Source of the DNA: Candidatus Fermentibacterota bacterium
Lineage (GTDB): Bacteria > Fermentibacterota > Fermentibacteria > Fermentibacterales > Fermentibacteraceae
Length of the DNA: 11,604 nt
NCBI GenBank assembly: GCA_022703195.1
Contig: JAKLEF010000033.1
Coordinates: 1 to 11,604, forward strand
Reading direction: 5' to 3'
Numbering within the stretch: the stretch's first letter is position 1; each line of letters begins with the position of its first letter. Under the pieces are notes generated by a model. It worked only from the letters and a program-made list of their open reading frames with translations, was not told the DNA's origin and did not search any database. The position numbers were made by a program, and so were the translations under genes. Shown here piece by piece: positions 6,498 through 11,604 of this stretch.

Positions 6498-7378
6498 TGC
6501 CTGCGCCTCCTGCGTCTGAGCTCGAAGAACCTCCGGAGAGGGAGGACGAGGTCGTCGGATGTCGAGATGCTCACGAGATCGAAGCCGCATGTCCTGGAGA
6601 GGATCTCCCGCTGGGCATTGATCTGGGCGACCATGGACGAGAAGGACTTCCGCCACGATGGCGATCCTGTGTCGACCACCCGGGTGGCGCCCGTTTCCGG
6701 ATCCCTGAAGCGGACGAGGCCGATGTCAGGCATGCTGACCTCGCGCGGGTCGAAGACGTGGATGCCCACCAGGTCGTGCCTCCTCGAGGCGGCGCCCAGG
6801 AGCCTGGAGGCCCGCTTGAACCTGAAGTCGCTTATCACGAACAGGAGGGCCTTGCGATGGATCACCCTGCCCAGGTAGGCGAGGGCCCTGTCGATGTCAG
6901 CCTCCTCCTGCCTTCCCTTCGAGGAGAGCACCTTCTGGACGACGGCAAGCGCGTGGTTCCTCCCCTTGTCGGGAGGTATGTAGTCGACCACGTCGCCCGC
7001 GAAGGAGAGCATGCCGATCCTGTCCCCCGTCCGAACCGCCGCGAGCGCCAGCAGGGCTGCAGTCTCCGCGACGCGCTCCTCCTTCGTCAGATTCATCGAG
7101 CCGAACCTGAGACTGCCGGAGAGGTCGAGCAGTATCACGACCTGGAGCTCCCTCTCCTCCGTCATCAGCTTCACATGAGGGATCCCGGTCCTGGCTGTGA
7201 CGTTCCACTCGATCAGCCTGGGGTCGTCACCCTCCTGGTAGGTCCTGATGTCGGAGAACTCCATGCCCCGGCCCCTGAAGGCGGAGCGGTACTCCCCCCC
7301 CATGAGCTGGTCGACGAGCCGGCGGGTCGTGATCTCGATCCGCCTGACCCTCTTGATGAGGGAATGGGCGTTCTCCAC
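6494..7378 (-). CDS. DUF58 protein with VWA-like domain
   Basis: 294 aa from GTG. The N-terminus follows the DUF58 pattern closely: LMGGEYRSAFRGRGMEF (25-41), DIRTYQEGDDPRLIEWNVTA (43-62) and KLMTEERE (70-77). A VWA-like fold follows, with an intact DxSxS metal site DLSGS (85-89) and a second acidic strand FVISDF (180-185). There is no membrane segment. DUF58 proteins are standard MoxR partners and are likely substrates or adaptors of the ATPase. The GTG start is chosen because the family N-terminus (LIKRVRRIEI) begins at once and an in-frame TAG lies just upstream; the ribosome site is weak, so coupling to moxR translation is likely. The C-terminus ends in six Arg and a His, and those codons also supply the AGGAGG of the next gene. 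Confidence 0.93.
   Translation of the reverse strand: MENAHSLIKRVRRIEITTRRLVDQLMGGEYRSAFRGRGMEFSDIRTYQEGDDPRLIEWNVTARTGIPHVKLMTEERELQVVILLDLSGSLRFGSMNLTKEERVAETAALLALAAVRTGDRIGMLSFAGDVVDYIPPDKGRNHALAVVQKVLSSKGRQEEADIDRALAYLGRVIHRKALLFVISDFRFKRASRLLGAASRRHDLVGIHVFDPREVSMPDIGLVRFRDPETGATRVVDTGSPSWRKSFSSMVAQINAQREILSRTCGFDLVSISTSDDLVLPLRRFFELRRRRRRH
6506..6511 (-). promoter_or_regulatory. AGGAGG ribosome site supporting a CTG start for the next gene
   Basis: A perfect AGGAGG lies within the Arg-rich 3' end of the DUF58 gene, 8 bases before a CTG whose last two bases begin the DUF58 TGA stop (a CTGA overlap). In this frame no ATG, GTG or TTG is found close enough to use this site. Confidence 0.65.
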
Positions 7379-7387
7379 GGCTCCGAC

Positions 7388-8380
7388 CTACTTGACCGGG
7401 ACCCTGCCGAGGATCGTCTCGATGATCTCCTCGACGCCGACCTCCTCGGCTTCGGCCTCGAAGGAGCGGATGATGCGGTGTCTCAGGACGTCTGGGGCGA
7501 CGTCCTTGACATGGTCGGGCGTGACGAATCCCTGGCCCTCGAGCATGGCCCTGGCCCGTGCAGCGGCCTGGAGGCCCAGCGAGGCCCTCGGACTTGCCCC
7601 GAAGCTTATCAGGCCCGCCAGCTCGGAGAAGCCGGCCTGCTTGGGGAAGCGTGTCGCGGCCACTATCCTGACGATGTATTCCATCACGCTCTTCTCGACC
7701 GTGACGTCCATGGCGAGCCTCTGTATCTCGATCACCTCAGCGGGGGACATGACCTCCTCCGCCGAAGGAGGCTGCGAGGCGCCCATGCGGGAGATGATCT
7801 CCAGCTCCTCCTGCTGTGAGGGATAGTCGACCCGCAGCTTCAGGAGGAACCGGTCGATCTGGGCCTCCGGGAGCGGATAGGTGCCCTCCTGCTCTATCGG
7901 ATTCTGGGTGGCCATGACGAAGAAGGGCCTGGGAAGAGGGTGCGTGTTCCCCCCGAAGGTGACCTGACGCTCCTGCATCGCCTCGAGAAGGGCGCTCTGG
8001 ACCTTTGCCGGCGCCCTGTTGATCTCGTCGGCCAGCAGGATCTGGGCGAAGACCGGTCCTCTCCTGGCCTCGAAGACCGCCTTCTCGGGGAGGTAGACCA
8101 TGGTGCCGGTGAGGTCGGCCGGGAGGAGATCCGGAGTGAACTGGATCCTGGAGAAGGAGGCGCTCACACACGAGGCCAGGGTTCTGGCAGCGAGGGTCTT
8201 GGCCAGGCCCGGCACTCCCTCGATGAGAACGTGGCCGTCGCAGAAGAGGGCCGTGAGCAGCCCGAGCCGGAAGTCCTCCTGCCCCACGACGACCCTCGAG
8301 AAAGTGGCCTTGAGCCTCTCGATGCGCGGGGAGAGATCCCCTATCCTCTTCTCAGTATCCTCGATGTTCTGCCTCGACAT
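7388..8380 (-). CDS. moxR: MoxR-family AAA+ ATPase
   Basis: 330 aa, the usual MoxR length. Residues seen: Walker A GVPGLAKT (55-62), Walker B LLADEINRAP (115-124) followed by KVQSALLEAMQE, sensor 1 ATQNP (157-161), the conserved EGTYPLPEAQIDRF (165-178), and sensor 2 around GASPRAS (261-267, Arg265). No membrane segment is present, so it is cytoplasmic. MoxR ATPases are regarded as chaperone-like motors that work with von Willebrand A (VWA) proteins encoded next to them, as in methanol dehydrogenase maturation and the RavA-ViaA system. Here five VWA/Bat-type partners follow directly, so this is probably the motor of the Bat module. The start is fixed by AGGAGG. The stop is TAG, only 9 bases before the DUF58 start and in the same reading frame. 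Confidence 0.96.
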   Translation of the reverse strand: MSRQNIEDTEKRIGDLSPRIERLKATFSRVVVGQEDFRLGLLTALFCDGHVLIEGVPGLAKTLAARTLASCVSASFSRIQFTPDLLPADLTGTMVYLPEKAVFEARRGPVFAQILLADEINRAPAKVQSALLEAMQERQVTFGGNTHPLPRPFFVMATQNPIEQEGTYPLPEAQIDRFLLKLRVDYPSQQEELEIISRMGASQPPSAEEVMSPAEVIEIQRLAMDVTVEKSVMEYIVRIVAATRFPKQAGFSELAGLISFGASPRASLGLQAAARARAMLEGQGFVTPDHVKDVAPDVLRHRIIRSFEAEAEEVGVEEIIETILGRVPVK

Positions 8381-9719
8381 CCAGTTTCCTCCTGGCTTCG
8401 GCTAGTTCGTCCCTCATGATCCGCTCGTACAGGGCCAGATCTCCCTCTTCGGCGGCCTCGAAGCGCATGACGAGAACAGGCTGGGTGTTGGACGCCCTCA
8501 TGAGGCCCCATCCCCCGGGGAAGTCCACTCTGACCCCGTCGATGCTTGTGGTCGGGAAGCGGCTCGAGATCGACTCCCGGACGAGGTCTACGAGCCTGAA
8601 CTTGTCCCTGTCCGGGCAGTCCTCCCTGATCTCGGGCGTGGCATGAGCATCGGGAAGGCCGGACAGAAGGTCGGACATCGAGCCGCCGCTCGATGATATT
8701 GTCTCGATGAGCCTGAGCGAGGCGTAGAGGGCGTCGTCGAACCCGTAGTACCTGTCGCGGTAGAAGATGTGCCCGCTCATCTCGCCGGCCAGGAGGGCGT
8801 TCTCGTCGAGCATCCTCTGCTTGATGAGGGAGTGCCCCGTCGCCGACATCACGGGCCTGCCGCCCGCAGCCTCGACCAGATCGTAGAACATGCGCGAGGC
8901 CTTCACCTCCGAGATGACGGTCGCGCCGGGATTGTCCTCCAGGAGAGCCAGGGCGAGCACGGTGAGGACCCTGTCGCCGAACACCGTCCGGCCGCGGTCG
9001 TCCACCACGCCCAGCCTGTCGGCGTCTCCGTCGAAGGCTATCCCCAGGTCGGCCTTCTCGGATACCACCGCCTCCTTCAGGGCTGCGAGGTTCTCCTCGA
9101 CGGTCGGATCCGGGTGGTGGTTCGGGAAACGTCCGTCCATCCCGCAGAACAGAGGCACCACCCGGCAGCCCAGCTCTCCCAGGATCCTGCAGGCTGGCAT
9201 GCCTCCGGTGCCGTTTCCGGCGTCGACCACGACCTTGAGAGATCTCTCCAGGCAGAACTCCGCCCGGAGCCGGTCCATGTAGGGTTCCAGGACGTCCATC
9301 CGCCCGATAGCCGGTTCGCTGAACTCCAGCGGGGCCCGGCAGTCGGCCAGCACCGCGATCTCGTCGCCGGAGAGGGTATGAGTGCCCTTCATCAGCTTGA
9401 AACCGTTGTACTCCGGTGGATTATGGCTCCCGGTGATCATGGCCGTGGCGTCTGGGCCCGCGGTGTATGCCGCGAAATAGGTCATGGGCGTGGTCTGCAC
9501 CCCGAGATCGACTATCCGGGCGCCTGCTGATGCGGCGCCGATGGCGAGCTGTCCGGACAGAGCGGCTCCCGAGAGACGGCAGTCCCGGCCCACGGCCAGG
9601 AGGCCTCCGTGGCCGGCCAGCATCCCCGTGGCGTATCCGATCGTGCGGACCGTCAGGTCGTCGAGGTCCTGCGGGTAGAGGCCCCTGATGTCATACTTCC
9701 TGAAGATCTCTCTGTTCAT
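8352..9719 (-). CDS. manB: Phosphomannomutase/phosphoglucomutase (alpha-D-phosphohexomutase family)
   Basis: 455 aa from ATG with an AGGGGG ribosome site 6 bases upstream; the length is typical of bacterial PMM/PGM (AlgC-like) enzymes. They interconvert hexose 6-phosphate and 1-phosphate through a phosphoserine, feeding sugar nucleotides for polysaccharide, LPS or glycan synthesis in the cytoplasm. All four signature motifs are intact: the N-terminal KYDIRG (8-13); the catalytic loop TGSHNP (96-101, Ser98 carrying phosphate); the metal loop DGDADR (230-235); the sugar-recognition loop GEMSGH (312-317); and the phosphate-binding loop RASNTQP (408-414). The GEMSGH form fits enzymes that accept both mannose and glucose phosphates, but sequence alone does not fix the substrate, so the symbol is provisional. 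It overlaps both neighbours by 29 bases, which places it in a transcription unit with the kinase-like gene and the MoxR module. Confidence 0.95.
   Translation of the reverse strand: MNREIFRKYDIRGLYPQDLDDLTVRTIGYATGMLAGHGGLLAVGRDCRLSGAALSGQLAIGAASAGARIVDLGVQTTPMTYFAAYTAGPDATAMITGSHNPPEYNGFKLMKGTHTLSGDEIAVLADCRAPLEFSEPAIGRMDVLEPYMDRLRAEFCLERSLKVVVDAGNGTGGMPACRILGELGCRVVPLFCGMDGRFPNHHPDPTVEENLAALKEAVVSEKADLGIAFDGDADRLGVVDDRGRTVFGDRVLTVLALALLEDNPGATVISEVKASRMFYDLVEAAGGRPVMSATGHSLIKQRMLDENALLAGEMSGHIFYRDRYYGFDDALYASLRLIETISSSGGSMSDLLSGLPDAHATPEIREDCPDRDKFRLVDLVRESISSRFPTTSIDGVRVDFPGGWGLMRASNTQPVLVMRFEAAEEGDLALYERIMRDELAEARRKLDVEAEHRGY
8388..8393 (-). promoter_or_regulatory. Consensus ribosome binding site of moxR
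   Basis: A full AGGAGG lies 7 bases before the moxR ATG, inside the 3' end of the mutase gene. It fixes the moxR start and shows that moxR can be initiated strongly despite the 29-base overlap. Confidence 0.8.
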
Positions 9720-10530
9720 CCGTTTCCCCCTGCGATCCTCGTGGAGCGGAGATGGTGGGGAGCTCGATCGTGAACTGGCCCTTCTTCGCTGCCTCCTGTA
9801 TCCAGCCGCCGTGTCCGGCGACTATCTGCCTCGCGAGTTCGAGCGACAGCAGGGAGGGCGATGCTTCCGTGTTCACAGAGCCTCTATAGTCGAGCGAAAC
9901 TCGGGCGGTTCCCTCTCCGGCGGACAGGTCGACATGGACCATGCCGCCCTTTCCGGCGAACCGTTCCGTCTCCGAGACGATCGCATCGAAGGCCTGCCGC
10001 AGGTATCCCTCGTCACCCGCCACGAGCACGCCCGTGTCCATGGCGACAGTCATCGAGACGCCCCGCTCCGAAAGACGGGCGGAGGATGCCTGCACCACGT
10101 CCGTGAGCACGGCTTCGAGATCGGTGACCGCACCGCCCGAGAGCGGCGGCGAGGCCGACTTGCCCGAGAGCTTGTCCAGCGTGACTATCTCGCCGATCAG
10201 GTCGATGAACTTGCCGATGTTGTCGATCTCCTTGGAGAGGAGGCCGAGCTGCTCCTTCATCCATTCCGGGCATTCCAGCGGACGGGATATCTCCTCCGTG
10301 GCCGACCGGATTGACTCGAGCGGCTTCTTGAGGGACTGGCCTATCCTGGACAGCAGTTCCGAGCGCAGATTGGCCGCGGAATCGAGTTCCGCGAGCGCTC
10401 CGTCCAGATCGCGCCTGAGGGCTTCGTTGCGCCTGCGGGCCGAGTTCAGCCGGCGCCTCGTGATCTCCAGTGCGAACAGGGCGCCGATGATCAGGAGAGC
10501 AGCGAGCCAGAAAGGGACGCTCTCGATCAT
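9691..10530 (-). CDS. Membrane-anchored histidine-kinase-like protein, probably a pseudokinase
   Basis: 279 aa from ATG, with GGAG 11 bases upstream. Residues 7-23 form one transmembrane helix, and residues 24-55 are charged and heptad-like (a short coiled coil). Residues 55-122 align with a HisKA dimerisation domain, but where the motif normally reads S-H-E-L-R-T-P-L the sequence has G-Q-S-L-K-K-P-L: the phosphoacceptor His is Gln65. Residues 135-258 resemble a HATPase_c domain. The N-box region (DEGYLRQAF from 173) has Glu187 where the Mg-binding Asn is expected. The DxGxG box is reduced to D214-Y-R-G with the F-box missing, and the second glycine box reads LSLEL before the recognisable IVAGHGGWI (236-244). 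The end FTIELP (253-258) is typical. The fold seems kept and catalysis lost, so a sensory, scaffold or allosteric role is inferred. No periplasmic sensor domain and no response regulator are present. It overlaps the next gene by 29 bases. Confidence 0.8.
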   Translation of the reverse strand: MIESVPFWLAALLIIGALFALEITRRRLNSARRRNEALRRDLDGALAELDSAANLRSELLSRIGQSLKKPLESIRSATEEISRPLECPEWMKEQLGLLSKEIDNIGKFIDLIGEIVTLDKLSGKSASPPLSGGAVTDLEAVLTDVVQASSARLSERGVSMTVAMDTGVLVAGDEGYLRQAFDAIVSETERFAGKGGMVHVDLSAGEGTARVSLDYRGSVNTEASPSLLSLELARQIVAGHGGWIQEAAKKGQFTIELPTISAPRGSQGETDEQRDLQEV

Positions 10531-10567
10531 TGCGGCATTTTCTCCGGGGATTCGGTGAAGGGGTGCT

Positions 10568-10584
10568 CCGGGCTTCCCGCCCGG
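10568..10584 (-). other. GC-rich hairpin between the TPR gene and the kinase-like gene
   Basis: A perfect 6-bp inverted repeat, CCGGGC and GCCCGG, encloses a 5-base loop. It starts 9 bases after the TPR stop codon, in the 63-base gap before the next start. No T-run follows, so a classical intrinsic terminator is not supported. It could protect an mRNA 3' end, attenuate transcription partly, or have no function. Confidence 0.4.
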
Positions 10585-10593
10585 GACGCCCCC

Positions 10594-11604
10594 CTATTCG
10601 ACACGGGCCTGGATCCGCACCAGGACCGGGTCCAACTTCTCGGCCGCCTTCCTCTCGGCTTCCGCCTGCCGCATCCTGCCCGTGGCCTCGAAAACCTGGG
10701 CGGTGTTGATGTGGAATCCGACGAGGGCGACGGTATCCTTTCCGGCCAGGGTCATCCCCTTCTGGAAGTGCTCCTCCGCTTCGTCGAACCGGCCCATGTC
10801 GAGGTAGCACCTGCCGAGCATCTCGCGGGCCTTGATGCGGTGCTCTGGGCTGGCCAGGACCTGGCTGAACTCGTCCACCGCCTCGCGGAGCAGCCCCATC
10901 TCCCTGTAGGCTATGCCCAGGTCGTAGTGGGTGTTGTAGTCGTCGGACGGGACGGCGGCCTCGATGCCGTCCTGGAACTCCTTGACAAGCGCCGCGAGGG
11001 CGCGGGCCGAATCGGAGTCGAACATGCGGTCGATGTCGGCCAGGATCGACGCGATGTCGGCGTAGTTGTCGGCGTCGGCCAGGCCCGGCCTCACGCCCTC
11101 GAGCAGGGTCACGGCCATCGTGAAGTCGGGGTCGGCCTGTACGGACGCATCCAGTGCGGCCACGGCCTCGTGAGGGCTGTCGTTGAGGAGGTATGCGACG
11201 GCGAGCCTGTAGAGCGAGCGGGCCTGGCCCTCGGGGCCGAGCGAGGTCCTGGTGCGCACCAGCTCGCGCGCAGCCGCCAGGGATTCGGGACAGATGTCGA
11301 GAACGCCCTCGAGAAGCTCGAATACCATCTTCTCCCGGCCCGTCGCCCTGTAGATCTCGGCCGCCTTCAGATAGGCCTCGACCGCGCCGTAGAAGTCGCT
11401 GACATCGAGCAGGAGGTTGCCCAGCTCCACGTAGCCGAGGGCGTCGCCGGGGCGCTTCTCGAGGCGCTGCTTCATGTCGAGCACCTGCTTGGAGAGCGCC
11501 TCGCGCACCTGCCGGGTGGAGACCAGACCCATGTCCACGAGCACGTCGCCGAGCCTCTTGTGGTCGCGCGAAGCGAGCTGGATCTCGAGACCCCTCAGGA
11601 CGTC
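10594..11604 (-). CDS. TPR-repeat protein with MshEN-like N-terminal segment, 5' end outside window
   Basis: 336 codons are visible, open to the window edge and ending in TAG. A GTG at 11544 could start translation, but the frame stays open for 20 more codons and these look real: the stretch around RLGDVLVDMGLVS followed by VREALSKQ (visible residues 17-40) resembles the helical N-terminal domain of GspE/PilB/MshE-type proteins, where a 'GelLvemGlis..ql.eAL..Q' pattern is usual. I therefore call it N-terminally incomplete. The rest is helical with TPR-like units, for example YVELGNLLLDVSDFYGAVEAY, THYDLGIAYREMGLLREAVDEF and LGRCYLDMGRFDEAEEHF. The middle unit matches a motif common in large TPR proteins of deltaproteobacteria and relatives. 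No signal peptide or membrane segment is visible, so a cytoplasmic scaffold role is inferred. A link to pilus, secretion or gliding machinery is only suggested by the N-terminal segment. The next gene begins 63 bases downstream. Confidence 0.85.
   Translation of the reverse strand, partial: DVLRGLEIQLASRDHKRLGDVLVDMGLVSTRQVREALSKQVLDMKQRLEKRPGDALGYVELGNLLLDVSDFYGAVEAYLKAAEIYRATGREKMVFELLEGVLDICPESLAAARELVRTRTSLGPEGQARSLYRLAVAYLLNDSPHEAVAALDASVQADPDFTMAVTLLEGVRPGLADADNYADIASILADIDRMFDSDSARALAALVKEFQDGIEAAVPSDDYNTHYDLGIAYREMGLLREAVDEFSQVLASPEHRIKAREMLGRCYLDMGRFDEAEEHFQKGMTLAGKDTVALVGFHINTAQVFEATGRMRQAEAERKAAEKLDPVLVRIQARVE

Noticed and set aside
6476..7819. 447-codon plus-strand frame opposite the DUF58 and moxR genes
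   Set aside because: Its composition (Asp, Glu, Pro, His, Gly-rich, no domain) is that of an antisense shadow in GC-rich DNA, and the minus strand carries intact MoxR and DUF58 motifs across the same bases.
1438..8380. Claiming the MoxR-Bat cluster as a new system
   Set aside because: Gene order and domains match the known MoxR-DUF58-BatABCD module; only its attachment to the mutase and the kinase-like gene, and the details noted, are unusual.
9719..10530. Calling this gene an ordinary sensor kinase of a two-component system
   Set aside because: The phosphoacceptor His and most ATP-binding motifs are absent, and no response regulator gene is nearby in the window.

Overview
The window is GC-rich bacterial DNA in which every supportable gene lies on the minus strand, so the biological order runs from base 11604 down to base 1. 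Nearly all of it is coding. The longest gap is 129 bases, and I see no tRNA, rRNA, CRISPR array or insertion sequence. The proteins have signal peptides and membrane anchors of Gram-negative type, and the MoxR/Bat gene set is common in the Bacteroidetes/FCB assemblage, spirochaetes and proteobacteria. A GC-rich, probably uncultured FCB-related phylum is a reasonable guess, but no marker gene here settles it.

Layout, in transcription order: (1) a TPR protein cut at its N-terminus by the window edge (11604-10594); (2) a membrane-anchored histidine-kinase-like protein whose phosphoacceptor His and ATP-binding motifs are degenerate (10530-9691); (3) a phosphomannomutase/phosphoglucomutase (9719-8352); (4) a MoxR AAA+ ATPase (8380-7388); (5) a DUF58 protein (7378-6494); (6) an unnamed membrane protein that seems to start at a CTG codon (6497-5643); (7) BatA (5646-4717); (8) BatB (4717-3737); (9) BatC, with a 65-residue Gln/Asp/Glu repeat (3740-2976); (10) BatD (2979-1438). 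After a 129-base gap with a candidate promoter comes (11), the first 436 codons of a secreted Asp-box (BNR) beta-propeller protein (1308 to the window edge).

Genes 2-10 look like one transcription unit. Most junctions overlap by 1, 4 or 29 bases and the only internal gap is 9 bases. The core is the known MoxR-DUF58-BatABCD module: a cytoplasmic AAA+ ATPase, von Willebrand A proteins at and around the membrane, a TPR protein and a large extracytoplasmic protein with a membrane anchor. It is thought to act as a chaperone or assembly machine at the envelope; the historical 'aerotolerance' role is not firmly established. The less expected feature is the coupling of this module, through overlapping genes, to a sugar-phosphate mutase and a kinase-like protein that appears catalytically dead.
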